A stretch of DNA of 28,976 nt from Cellvibrionaceae bacterium. GTDB taxonomy: Bacteria; Pseudomonadota; Gammaproteobacteria; Pseudomonadales; Cellvibrionaceae. The notes below the pieces were generated by a model. It made no database searches, was not told the DNA's origin, and saw only the letters and a program-made list of their open reading frames with translations. This document shows positions 1 to 7,364 of this stretch, piece after piece (the first letter of the stretch is position 1; each line of letters starts with the position of its first letter). The translations under genes and the position numbers were made by a program. The stretch is taken from the NCBI GenBank assembly GCA_030597965.1, contig JAUVQU010000003.1, positions 1 to 28,976 on the forward strand. Reading direction: 5' to 3'.

Positions 1-294
1 CGAGAACTTAACAAGGTGTTGAACATCCCTTTGCTCACCACGATTCAACGCCACGAACCCAGTCACCCACAAGAGGGCTTAAACCGCAAAGAACGTAAAA
101 AGAATCTGAAAAACGCTTTTCGCTGCACGAACCGCCACTCAATTTGCGGCAAATATATTGCGGTCATTGATGACGTCATGACCACAGGTGTTACCGCCTC
201 AATACTGGCGGAGCTACTACTCCAAAGCGGGGCAAGACGGGAAGATGTCTGGTGTATAGCCAGAACATCAAAGCCTGGCACACGTAAAACATAA
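1..294 (+). CDS. comF: ComF family phosphoribosyltransferase-like protein, 3' part only
   Basis: Frame 1 is open from the first base to the stop at 292-294, so the gene begins outside the window and only about 97 C-terminal residues are visible. They carry the PRPP-binding loop VIDDVMTTGVT, with the two acidic residues followed by TTG, and the upstream NxxxAF segment (NLKNAF) typical of ComF. ComF proteins are linked to DNA uptake or use in naturally transformable bacteria; the N-terminal zinc-finger half cannot be assessed here. The next gene starts about 170 bases downstream behind an AT-rich spacer in which I see no clear terminator. Confidence 0.85.
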   Translation, partial: RELNKVLNIPLLTTIQRHEPSHPQEGLNRKERKKNLKNAFRCTNRHSICGKYIAVIDDVMTTGVTASILAELLLQSGARREDVWCIARTSKPGTRKT

Positions 295-463
295 GCAATT
301 CAATTAGTTATCATTATCTATCAAATGATTTGTCCACTTTTAATATTACATTTGGATTAGACGATTGAATCAATTTCCGGCACAATTCACGGTTAAAGAA
401 TATTATTAATCTCTGCATGTGGCTCAGTACCGCAGCACACATACTAATAAAGTGGATAGGCCT

Positions 464-1591
464 ATGAAGCAGCATAATGTCGTCATCAGTGGTTCAGGCC
501 TCTGGACCCCTCCATACAGCATCAGTAATGACGAGCTGGTTGAAGCATTTAACGCTCATTCAAACAAGTTCAACGCGGAAAATGCAGCTGCGATTGAGGC
601 GGGTGAAATAGATGCCGCACCAATGTCTGACGCGGCCTTTATTGAAAAAGCTTCAGGTATAAAAAACCGCTTTGCTTACATTAAGGACGGGATCCTTGAC
701 CCTGATCGCATGTACCCACGGATCCCTTACCGCGAGGACGACGAGCTCTCCCATCAGGCAGAAATGGCTGTAGCCGCCGCCAGAGATGCGATGAAAGAAG
801 CCAATAAGACGGGCGCCGATATTGATGCTGTTATCGTCTCCTGCGCCCACACCATCCGTTATTACCCATCTATTGCCATTGAAGTACAACATGAACTTGG
901 GATTGAGGGCTTTGGTTTCGATATGCAGGTAGCCTGCTCTGCCGCCACTTTTGCCCTGCACCGCGCCTGCGAAATGCTGGCCGCCGGCACAGCCAAAACC
1001 GTACTGTGTATCAATCCTGAAATGGCCACCCCTCAGGTAAACTTCAAGGATCGCGACAGTCACTTCATTTTCGGTGACGTTGCCACCGCAATGATCCTGG
1101 AAAAAGCTGAGACTTGTACCTCGGAACACAGCTATCAGGTCATCAATACAAAATGCGTAACCACTTACTCCAATAACATCCGTACGAACTTTAGCTATCT
1201 GGCACGCTCCTACGATCGCGACCCCTTCGAAGCTTCAGCCATGATGCACCAGGAAGGCCGCAAGGTATTTAAAGAAGTTTGCCCAATGGCCACCCAGCAT
1301 ATTATAGACAATATTGCCGAAGTAGATCTTGCACCAGCTGACATATCCCGTTGGTGGCTGCACCAGGCCAACATCAATATGAACACTCTGATTAGCAGAA
1401 AACTGCTGGGCCGGGAGGCCTCCCCTGAAGAGGCGCCGATTGTGCTCGACCGCTACGCTAATACAGGCTCAGCCGGATCGATGGTCGCCTTTAATCTGCA
1501 CCATAAGGACCTGCAAACAGGAGACTACGGGCTGCTCTGCTCCTTTGGCGCAGGCTATTCGATTGGCAGTTTGCTCGTACAGAAGCGCTAA
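464..1591 (+). CDS. FabH-like beta-ketoacyl-ACP synthase III (PA3286-like)
   Basis: This is a thiolase-fold condensing enzyme of 375 residues. The catalytic triad is visible: Cys158 in QVACSAATF, His300 in WWLHQAN and Asn333 in YANTGSAGS, followed by the glycine-rich end SFGAGYSIGS. It is longer than typical FabH (about 320 residues). The extended N-terminal region and motifs such as RDSHFIFGD and FKEVCP resemble the P. aeruginosa PA3286 type, which condenses octanoyl-CoA with malonyl-ACP and so shunts beta-oxidation products into fatty acid synthesis. That substrate is inferred from resemblance. I chose ATG 464 (MKQHNVVISGSG) because family members begin at this point; an in-frame GTG at 419 would add 15 non-conserved residues. 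A strong terminator follows. Confidence 0.85.
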   Translation: MKQHNVVISGSGLWTPPYSISNDELVEAFNAHSNKFNAENAAAIEAGEIDAAPMSDAAFIEKASGIKNRFAYIKDGILDPDRMYPRIPYREDDELSHQAEMAVAAARDAMKEANKTGADIDAVIVSCAHTIRYYPSIAIEVQHELGIEGFGFDMQVACSAATFALHRACEMLAAGTAKTVLCINPEMATPQVNFKDRDSHFIFGDVATAMILEKAETCTSEHSYQVINTKCVTTYSNNIRTNFSYLARSYDRDPFEASAMMHQEGRKVFKEVCPMATQHIIDNIAEVDLAPADISRWWLHQANINMNTLISRKLLGREASPEEAPIVLDRYANTGSAGSMVAFNLHHKDLQTGDYGLLCSFGAGYSIGSLLVQKR

Positions 1592-1609
1592 TCAGAATAA
1601 CCTCCCTAT

Positions 1610-1644
1610 AATAAGGCCAGCTCTTGCTGGCCTTATTTCTTTCT
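1610..1644 (+). terminator. Rho-independent terminator after the FabH-like gene
   Basis: A perfect 12-bp stem pairs 1610-1621 (aataaggccagc) with 1626-1637 around a tctt loop, followed by a pyrimidine-rich tail (tctttct). It lies 18 bases after the synthase stop and before srkA, so it separates these two co-directional genes. Confidence 0.85.
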
Positions 1645-1675
1645 AGAAGATCAAAAAAATACAAGGTTTAAAAAC

Positions 1676-2680
1676 TTGCCCACAAATAAGATCAGCAGCC
1701 ACCCCTACGAGACTTTGACACCTGATGCTGTGCTCGATGCAATTGAGAGCCAGGGCTATTTGAGTGACCAGCGCATCTACCCTCTCAATAGCTATGAGAA
1801 TCGGGTGTATCAAGTAGGCATTGAAGACGCCAAGCCCCTCATCGCCAAGTTCTATCGCCCAGGACGCTGGAGCAGCGAACAAATCCAGGAAGAACACGAT
1901 TTCACTATCGAGCTGGCCGAGCAGGAGCTGCCGATTGTTATCCCTATTGTAGACGATCAGGGTAAAACACTGCGCCACTGGGGTGGTTTTGATTTCTCCC
2001 TCTATACGCGTCGCGGCGGGCAAGCACCGGAATTAGACAATCTGGATCACCTTGAGGTGATCGGCCGTCTCATGGGTCGCATTCACAGCATTGGCGCTAC
2101 CAAACCCTTCAAACATCGCCCTGCCATTACCATTCAAGGATTCGCTATCGACAGTGCCAACTTCCTGCTGGAATCGAATTTTCTCCCGGACACACTGAAA
2201 GTCGCCTACCAGACACTCAGTGAAGATTTAATCACCCAGCTCAAAGAGCATTTTAAAAACACACCCGCCAAGCAAATCCGTCTTCACGGCGATTGCCACG
2301 TAGGCAACATGCTCTGGCGTGACGACGCCCCAAACTTCGTCGATTTTGATGACGCCCGCACAGGCCCTGCCATACAGGATTTATGGATGCTGTTATCGGG
2401 AGATCGACCGCACCAGCTAATACAAATTGAAACAATCCTGGAAGCTTACGAAGAATTTTATGAATTTGACCCGCGTGAGTTGAAACTTATTGAACCGTTG
2501 CGCACTTTACGATTAATGCATTATGCCGCCTGGTTGGCGCGCCGCTGGGATGATCCGGCTTTCCCGCACACATTCACCTGGTTTAATACCGAACGCTACT
2601 GGGCTGAACATATCCAGACTCTGCGCGAACAACTCTTTGCTCTGCAAGAAGAGCCCCTGAAGCTGTCGTCCTTTTTCTAA
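1676..2680 (+). CDS. srkA: Stress response kinase A (YihE/RdoA family)
   Basis: This 334-residue protein has the aminoglycoside-phosphotransferase-like kinase fold of SrkA/YihE, a cytoplasmic Ser/Thr kinase linked in E. coli to envelope stress and protection from programmed death. Visible motifs are the N-lobe NSYENRVYQV with a lysine in LIAKFYRPGRW, the catalytic loop HGDCHVGN (Asp206, Asn211) and the metal-binding VDFDDARTGP (Asp223). Length matches the family (about 328). The start is an unusual TTG at 1676, supported by AAGG at 1663-1666 nine bases upstream and by the absence of an in-frame ATG between the preceding terminator and the conserved region. In E. coli srkA is followed by dsbA; here cysE follows. 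Confidence 0.93.
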   Translation: MPTNKISSHPYETLTPDAVLDAIESQGYLSDQRIYPLNSYENRVYQVGIEDAKPLIAKFYRPGRWSSEQIQEEHDFTIELAEQELPIVIPIVDDQGKTLRHWGGFDFSLYTRRGGQAPELDNLDHLEVIGRLMGRIHSIGATKPFKHRPAITIQGFAIDSANFLLESNFLPDTLKVAYQTLSEDLITQLKEHFKNTPAKQIRLHGDCHVGNMLWRDDAPNFVDFDDARTGPAIQDLWMLLSGDRPHQLIQIETILEAYEEFYEFDPRELKLIEPLRTLRLMHYAAWLARRWDDPAFPHTFTWFNTERYWAEHIQTLREQLFALQEEPLKLSSFF

Positions 2681-2697
2681 GCGTTCCACTAGTAAGA

Positions 2698-2716
2698 TAT
2701 CCACGCAGCGTGGATA
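2698..2716. repeat. Short perfect inverted repeat between srkA and cysE
   Basis: An 8-bp perfect inverted repeat (tatccacg, 2698-2705, and cgtggata, 2709-2716) surrounds a 3-base loop. It has no T-run on either side, so it is not a canonical terminator. It could be an operator or an RNA hairpin; the role is unknown. Confidence 0.5.
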
Positions 2717-2765
2717 ATGCCGCCTAACATTAATTGCTGACCATTAACCACAGCGACACTGAATC

Positions 2766-3539
2766 ATGAGCGACGATGCCATCTGGCAAGCCATCCGCAC
2801 AGAAGCTGAAAACGATCGAAGCACCGAACCCGCTTTAGAGGGGTTTTTACGCGCCACGATTCTTGATCACAACAATTTTGAAGCGGCGCTCAGCTTCTTG
2901 CTGGCCAGTAAGCTCAGCAACTCTGTAACCTCCGCAGACACGATTAGTGAAATTTTTCAGCAGGCACTCAGTGCAGATCCAGGTATCGCTCAATTTGCAC
3001 GCGCCGACATTGAGGCAATACTCCAACGTGATTCCGCCTGCGAGAAGGCCTCCATCCCGTTTTTATTCTTTAAAGGCTTCCACGCGCTGCAGGCTTACCG
3101 TATTGCTCATTGGATGTGGCAACAGAACCGTCGCGAGTTAGCGCTGTTTTTACAGCATCGAATTTCCGTTGTATTTAGTGTCGATATCCACCCAGCCGCT
3201 CGTATTGGTAAAGGCATCATGTTCGATCATGCCACCGGTATCGTAATCGGCGAGACAGCCGTCGTAGAAGATAATGTTTCGATTATGCAGTCCGTCACCT
3301 TAGGCGGCACAGGCAAAGAATCCGATGACCGCCACCCAAAGGTTCGCGCCAACGTAATGATTGGTGCCGGCTCAAAAATATTAGGCAATATAGAAGTGGG
3401 CGAAGGCGCAAAAGTCTGTGCCGGCAGCGTGGTATTAAAACCTGTTGCGGCGCACACTACCGTAACGGGAGTGCCCGCAAAAGTCGTTGGTCAACCGCAA
3501 AGCAGTACACCCGCCTTAGATATGGATCAAAAAATTTAA
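2766..3539 (+). CDS. cysE: Serine O-acetyltransferase
   Basis: CysE makes O-acetylserine from serine and acetyl-CoA, the first committed step of cysteine synthesis. The 257-residue protein has the helical N-terminal SAT domain (about 1-135) and a left-handed beta-helix of hexapeptide repeats (about 140-240). Catalytic signatures are visible: Asp140-His142 in VDIHPAARIG, His155 in FDHATGIVIGET, and His190 in DDRHPKV. The final residue is isoleucine (DMDQKI), matching the C-terminal Ile by which CysE inserts into the CysK active site in the cysteine synthase complex. The ATG at 2766 has only a weak ribosome site. The N-terminal helical region and total length are of the E. coli type (273) rather than the short type. 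It converges on the cytochrome b561 gene. Confidence 0.96.
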   Translation: MSDDAIWQAIRTEAENDRSTEPALEGFLRATILDHNNFEAALSFLLASKLSNSVTSADTISEIFQQALSADPGIAQFARADIEAILQRDSACEKASIPFLFFKGFHALQAYRIAHWMWQQNRRELALFLQHRISVVFSVDIHPAARIGKGIMFDHATGIVIGETAVVEDNVSIMQSVTLGGTGKESDDRHPKVRANVMIGAGSKILGNIEVGEGAKVCAGSVVLKPVAAHTTVTGVPAKVVGQPQSSTPALDMDQKI

Positions 3540-3546
3540 CGCTTAT

Positions 3547-3572
3547 AAGTAATTTTTTTAACTTACTTTTTA
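3547..3572. terminator. Weak hairpin between convergent cysE and cytochrome b561 genes
   Basis: A 6-bp stem (aagtaa 3547-3552, ttactt 3563-3568) has a T-rich loop and a few trailing Ts on the plus strand. It overlaps the stop codon of the minus-strand gene. It is a plausible but weak terminator for cysE. Confidence 0.35.
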
Positions 3573-4117
3573 CCCAACATACGCGGCAACACATCTTCTT
3601 CAGGGTTGCCACTGCGACGATGCTTAATCACACCCGCGACATGTAACACCAGAAGACCCAACAGGGTAAACGCAAACACCTCGTGCAGCTCATGAAATAT
3701 GCCCCCGAGCTCCTTGCTCTTTTCAACCAATAACGGCACCTTAAACAGCGTATAAAAGTCGACTGAAAAGCCGAAGTAATTAGTCATTAACAAGCCGGAT
3801 AAAGGCACCGCCACCATCAACATGTAGAACGCGTGTTTTGCCGTCTTGGTTAAACGCTTATCCCGCACCGAAACAGCATCAGGCAAAGCTGGCGCCGGGG
3901 TATAAACCAACCAGGCCACTCGCACCACCACCAAAATCAGCATTAAAAAACCCGTGGATTGATGCAGCATATATACCGTCATTTTATTGCTGGCGTCATC
4001 GGGAAGACCTGCCATCCAGATTCCCACCCCCAGCAAACTCATAATGCACAGCGCCATTAACCAGTGAATGATTCTGGATACGCTACCATAACGGTCTTTT
4101 GAATTTTTCATCGCCAC
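3563..4117 (-). CDS. Cytochrome b561 family protein
   Basis: This is a four-helix inner-membrane di-heme protein of 184 residues, of the prokaryotic CybB/YodB b561 family, which moves electrons between the quinone pool and other carriers (in E. coli CybB, a superoxide:ubiquinone oxidoreductase). Hydrophobic helices lie at about 15-36, 49-72, 96-112 and 146-165. Candidate heme ligands are His18 (RIIHW), His52 (LHQSTG), His95 (KHAFY), and His145 and His159 near the last helix. The GTG start at 4117 is chosen because AAGGAG lies six bases upstream; an ATG two codons later is possible. No redox partner gene is adjacent, so the specific role is open. Confidence 0.9.
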   Translation of the reverse strand: MAMKNSKDRYGSVSRIIHWLMALCIMSLLGVGIWMAGLPDDASNKMTVYMLHQSTGFLMLILVVVRVAWLVYTPAPALPDAVSVRDKRLTKTAKHAFYMLMVAVPLSGLLMTNYFGFSVDFYTLFKVPLLVEKSKELGGIFHELHEVFAFTLLGLLVLHVAGVIKHRRSGNPEEDVLPRMLGKK

Positions 4118-4173
4118 ATTAGACTCCTTACTTACAGTGATTTCTTAGTTGTACTAATTCAATGGCTCACAAT

Positions 4174-5124
4174 TTAACAGCGAGTGATTGAAAAATTAAG
4201 CACTTGATCAATCGACCTGACGCCACTCATTAGCATCAACAAGCGATCGACTCCAAGGGCAACCCCCGCCGTGTCCGGCATTCCCGACGCCAGAGCGGCC
4301 AATAACTTTCTATCCTTAGGAAAGTTCTCTAGACCCAAAACGATTCTGTGTTGGGCGTCCACATCGAAACGTCTCGCCTGCTCTGTTGCATCAGTTAATT
4401 CCCAATAGCCATTGGCTAATTCCATGCCGGCCACATAAGCCTCGAAACGTTTGGCCACCCGCTGACCAGAAGCATCCGGCTCAATCCTTGCCAAAGCCGC
4501 CTGAGATTCCGGGTAGTCATAAACAAAGACCAGGCCCTCACCAAGCTGCGGCTCAATTACGTGCGTCATCAGTAGATCGAGCCAGGTATCTCTATGATCA
4601 TCCCGCCAGTCAACCCGGCAATGAACCTGCCCCAAGCGCTGCAGCTCTGCCAAGGATACAGTATGAGGATCAATACTTAAGAAACGCTTAAAAAGGTCTC
4701 GATAACTGATACTGCGGGTATCGGTTAATTCAGGCAGCACGCCCTTTATTAAAGATTCAACCTCACCCATCAATTGCACATCATCGAAGCCTGGGCGGTA
4801 CCATTCCAGCATGGTGAACTCTGGATTGTGGCGACCGCCAGATTCACCGGCGCGAAAGGCTTTACCCAAGCTATAAATCGCTCCAGAGCCGGCACAGAGC
4901 AACCGCTTCATGAAGAATTCCGGAGAGGTTTGCAGAAACACCGACTGACCATCCAGATTCGCGGGAATAGAAGCAATATGTGGGTCCGTCACGGTCGCTG
5001 TTGCCAATAACGGAACCTCCACCTCCATGACCTCACGCAGGGCAAAAAAATCACGAATACAGCGATTTAGATGCGCACGCGTGCGCATAGTTTCTATATT
5101 GCTTCCCGGCTGCCAATCTGACAT
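4174..5124 (-). CDS. epmA: EF-P (R)-beta-lysine ligase EpmA (PoxA/GenX/YjeA)
   Basis: EpmA is a class II lysyl-tRNA synthetase paralogue that activates (R)-beta-lysine with ATP and transfers it to Lys34 of EF-P instead of to tRNA. The 316-residue protein lacks the N-terminal anticodon-binding domain of LysRS, as expected (E. coli EpmA has 325 residues). Motif 2 (FRAGESGGRHNPEFTMLEWY) and motif 3 (GVALGVDRLLMLMSG) are intact. The ATG at 5124 has a good ribosome site (agtaggg, five bases upstream). The target gene efp lies just upstream on the same strand, but a terminator and a duplicated repeat separate the two, so epmA probably has its own promoter or depends on read-through. Confidence 0.96.
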   Translation of the reverse strand: MSDWQPGSNIETMRTRAHLNRCIRDFFALREVMEVEVPLLATATVTDPHIASIPANLDGQSVFLQTSPEFFMKRLLCAGSGAIYSLGKAFRAGESGGRHNPEFTMLEWYRPGFDDVQLMGEVESLIKGVLPELTDTRSISYRDLFKRFLSIDPHTVSLAELQRLGQVHCRVDWRDDHRDTWLDLLMTHVIEPQLGEGLVFVYDYPESQAALARIEPDASGQRVAKRFEAYVAGMELANGYWELTDATEQARRFDVDAQHRIVLGLENFPKDRKLLAALASGMPDTAGVALGVDRLLMLMSGVRSIDQVLNFSITRC

Positions 5125-5161
5125 TGATGCCCTACTTACACTCTATAAAATTCAAATAGCC

Positions 5162-5262
5162 GCTCCCGCGACACTTGCACCCGGATGGCGTGTACCGTAC
5201 ATCCTGTACATCGTCGCTCCTGCGCGTCCATGCGCCCGCGACATACCGTACATCCTGTACAT
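5162..5262. repeat. Duplicated GTAC-ended intergenic repeat upstream of epmA
   Basis: The 19-mer taccgtacatcctgtacat occurs twice, at 5193-5211 and 5244-5262, 51 bases apart. Each copy contains GTAC-N5-GTAC, an imperfect palindrome. A GC-rich segment precedes each copy, with the shared word ccgcgaca at 5166-5173 and 5236-5243; the second segment also contains gcgc-N6-gcgc. The structure fills the gap between epmA and the efp terminator. It resembles dispersed intergenic repeats seen in some marine gammaproteobacteria (memory, not checked). No transposase or target duplication is visible. Confidence 0.8.
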
Positions 5263-5291
5263 AAAAAAGCCGCTACCTAAGCAGCGGCTTT
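5263..5291 (-). terminator. Rho-independent terminator of efp
   Basis: Read on the minus strand, a 9-bp stem (aaagccgct from 5291-5283, paired with 5274-5266) closes an 8-base loop and runs into a T tract (complement of 5263-5268). It lies 37 bases after the efp stop and isolates efp from epmA. Confidence 0.85.
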
Positions 5292-5327
5292 AACGTATCA
5301 AGACTCACTGCTTTAGCAACCAGCTTA

Positions 5328-5897
5328 TCAAGTTTTAGCTCGACCGAGGTATTCTCCCGTGCGGGTATCAACGCGAATCATATCGCCCTGCGACAGAAAC
5401 AGTGGCACTTTCACAACAGCACCTGAGTTCAGGGTCGCTGGCTTACTGCCACCGTTAGCTGTGTCGCCCTTAACACCCGGGTCAGTTTCTACAATTTCCA
5501 GCTCGACGTGATTGGCTGCTGTAACAGCCAAAGGCGCATCGTTAAACAGGGTTACTGTCACAGTATCCTGCTCACGCAGCCACTTATAAGTATCACCGAC
5601 CGCTTTAGCATCAGCTTGATGCTGCTCAAACGTATTGGGCTCCATGAAGTGCCAAAATTCACCATCGTTATATAGGTACTCCATTTCATGGTCCATGACA
5701 TCGGCAGCCTCCAGGCTTTCACCAGACTTAAACGTACGTTCCCAGACTCGACCAGAGGTCAGATTGCGAAGCTTTACACGGTTAAAGGCCTGGCCTTTAC
5801 CCGGCTTCACGAATTCATTTTCCAAGATGGCACAAGGATCGCCATCTAACATTACCTTCATACCGCTGCGAAACTCGTTGGTGGAGAAACTACCCAT
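5328..5897 (-). CDS. efp: Translation elongation factor P
   Basis: EF-P binds between the P and E sites and speeds peptide-bond formation at polyproline stretches. The 189-residue protein has the usual three beta-barrel domains. The modification loop KPGKGQAF places Lys34 at its tip, the residue beta-lysylated by EpmA in E. coli. The family motif YLYNDGEFWHFM and the C-terminal signature (SQGDMIRVDTRTGEYLGR) are intact. The ATG at 5897 follows a gagag ribosome site. A perfect TATAAT lies 60 bases upstream. It is divergent from epmB, as in E. coli, but a MITE-like element lies in the shared intergenic region. Confidence 0.98.
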   Translation of the reverse strand: MGSFSTNEFRSGMKVMLDGDPCAILENEFVKPGKGQAFNRVKLRNLTSGRVWERTFKSGESLEAADVMDHEMEYLYNDGEFWHFMEPNTFEQHQADAKAVGDTYKWLREQDTVTVTLFNDAPLAVTAANHVELEIVETDPGVKGDTANGGSKPATLNSGAVVKVPLFLSQGDMIRVDTRTGEYLGRAKT

Positions 5898-5956
5898 GAC
5901 ACACTCTCTATGTTTAAGCCTGACTGAGGCTTACAATCTGTTTAATAAGGATGAGG

Positions 5957-5962
5957 ATTATA
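5957..5962 (-). promoter_or_regulatory. Candidate -10 box for efp
   Basis: The minus strand reads TATAAT exactly, 60 bases upstream of the efp ATG. No good -35 hexamer lies 16-18 bases further upstream, so only the -10 element is supported. Confidence 0.35.
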
Positions 5963-6049
5963 CAGGAGCGGAAGTGGAAGCTGCCAGCCCATCAATTGAT
6001 TCAATTACGAAACCACTAGAACTTGGTAGAATAACCGTCTTTGATTATT

Positions 6050-6234
6050 GAGGCCTTTGCACGGAAGGTGATTTCGCTTTCAGGCAAGGCAAAAACGCAC
6101 GGAATGAGGGAGCTTATGTGTATAAGTGACCGATTGCCAAAAGTAGGCATTTCTAAGCGAGTACGTTTTTACCAACAGAAGGCGTTTTTAAGCGACGTGG
6201 CATGGAGGTGAAATGGCTTTCGTGCAAAGGTCTC
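6050..6234. mobile_element. MITE-like non-coding element (185 bp) with 4-bp target duplication
   Basis: The ends are imperfect terminal inverted repeats: gaggcctttgcacggaag on the left, and gagacctttgcacgaaag reading inward from the right (16 of 18 match), with similarity continuing (atttc) after a one-base shift. The flanks are tatt (6046-6049) and tatt (6235-6238), a 4-bp direct duplication. A second inverted pair lies inside (ggcaaaaacg at 6088, and its 9-of-10 reverse complement at 6164-6173). No ORF of transposase size is present, so it would have moved in trans. Size, TIRs and target duplication fit a MITE; I do not assign a parent IS family. It ends 19 bases before the epmB start codon, so it forms most of the epmB upstream region. 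Confidence 0.75.
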
Positions 6235-6253
6235 TATTACTATTCAGGCACCT

Positions 6254-7267
6254 ATGACATTGCAACTGGCCCCATCTCAATCACTTCTCAGCTGGCAAGA
6301 AGAACTCAGCCAGGCGGTAAGGGACCCAGAACAACTATTGGAACAACTCGCACTGCCAAAGGCGCTACTACCTCAAGCCCGGCGCGCCCATGAACTATTT
6401 CCACTGCGCGTCCCACAGCCCTTTTTAGACCGCATAGAAAAAGGGAATCCGGAAGACCCACTCCTCAAACAAATACTTCCCTTAGGTGTGGAGGACAATC
6501 ATATTGAAGGCTATACCACTGACCCGCTTGAAGAGCAGAGCAGCAATCCACTGCGTGGCTTAGTACATAAATACCATGGCCGTGTATTACTGATTGTTGC
6601 CCCCATCTGCGCTATCAATTGCCGCTACTGCTTTCGCCGTCATTTTGATTACGATGACAACAACCCCAGCAGAGAGCAGTGGCAAGAAACCTTTGATTAC
6701 ATCGCCGCAGACAGCAGCATACAAGAAGTCATTTATAGTGGTGGCGACCCACTGGCGACATCCGATCGCCAATTAACCTGGCTTACCAATGAGCTGGCCA
6801 GCATTCCACACATAAAAAGATTACGCGTCCACACACGCCTGCCTGTTGTCATCCCCAACCGTATTACTGATGACACCCTGGCATGGTTAACACACCCCAA
6901 ACTAAGAACAGTCATGGTGCTGCATATCAATCATCCCCAGGAGATTGACAGTCAGGTCAGCAGCACACTCAAAAAACTACAAAATGCTGGTATTACACTG
7001 CTGAATCAGTCGGTTTTATTAAAGGGTGTTAACGACGACGTAAACACCCTTCAAAGGTTGAGCGAGCGACTATTTGAGCATCACGTATTGCCATATTATC
7101 TGCACACCCTCGATAAAATACAGGGTGCCGCACATTTTGACGTGCCAGAACAAAGAGCCATTGATTTACATCGACAAATGCAACTGTGTTTACCCGGCTT
7201 TTTAGTGCCCAGACTCAGCAAGGAGGAAGCCGGGGCTCGCTCAAAAACCTTGATCGGCAGGTATTAA
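6254..7267 (+). CDS. epmB: EF-P beta-lysylation protein EpmB (lysine 2,3-aminomutase family)
   Basis: EpmB is a radical-SAM, PLP-dependent aminomutase that converts (S)-alpha-lysine to (R)-beta-lysine, the donor for EpmA. The 337-residue protein (E. coli 342) has the cluster-binding CxxxCxxC at Cys119, Cys123 and Cys126 (ICAINCRYCFRRH), the SAM-binding YSGGDPL, and a near-C-terminal lysine in ARSKTLIG that is the likely PLP Schiff-base residue. As in E. coli EpmB, the tetramerisation and zinc-binding tail of clostridial LAM is absent. The ATG at 6254 has cagg five bases upstream. That ribosome site lies just outside the MITE-like element, so translation should be intact, but the original promoter may have been displaced. 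Confidence 0.96.
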   Translation: MTLQLAPSQSLLSWQEELSQAVRDPEQLLEQLALPKALLPQARRAHELFPLRVPQPFLDRIEKGNPEDPLLKQILPLGVEDNHIEGYTTDPLEEQSSNPLRGLVHKYHGRVLLIVAPICAINCRYCFRRHFDYDDNNPSREQWQETFDYIAADSSIQEVIYSGGDPLATSDRQLTWLTNELASIPHIKRLRVHTRLPVVIPNRITDDTLAWLTHPKLRTVMVLHINHPQEIDSQVSSTLKKLQNAGITLLNQSVLLKGVNDDVNTLQRLSERLFEHHVLPYYLHTLDKIQGAAHFDVPEQRAIDLHRQMQLCLPGFLVPRLSKEEAGARSKTLIGRY

Positions 7268-7364
7268 ATATTCCGTGAATGTCGTATATTAGCGCTTAAA
7301 TACCCGCTTACATTTCAGTCCCCGCATATTTTATAACTGATATTATTGATATGAAGCTTTCAGA

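Noticed and set aside
653..1129. Minus-strand 158-residue frame inside the FabH-like gene
   Set aside because: It lies wholly inside a gene with a complete catalytic triad and shows no recognisable family.
5027..5293. Plus-strand frame across the epmA start and the duplicated repeat
   Set aside because: It overlaps epmA on the other strand, and its repeated ILYI-type words come from translating the non-coding repeat.
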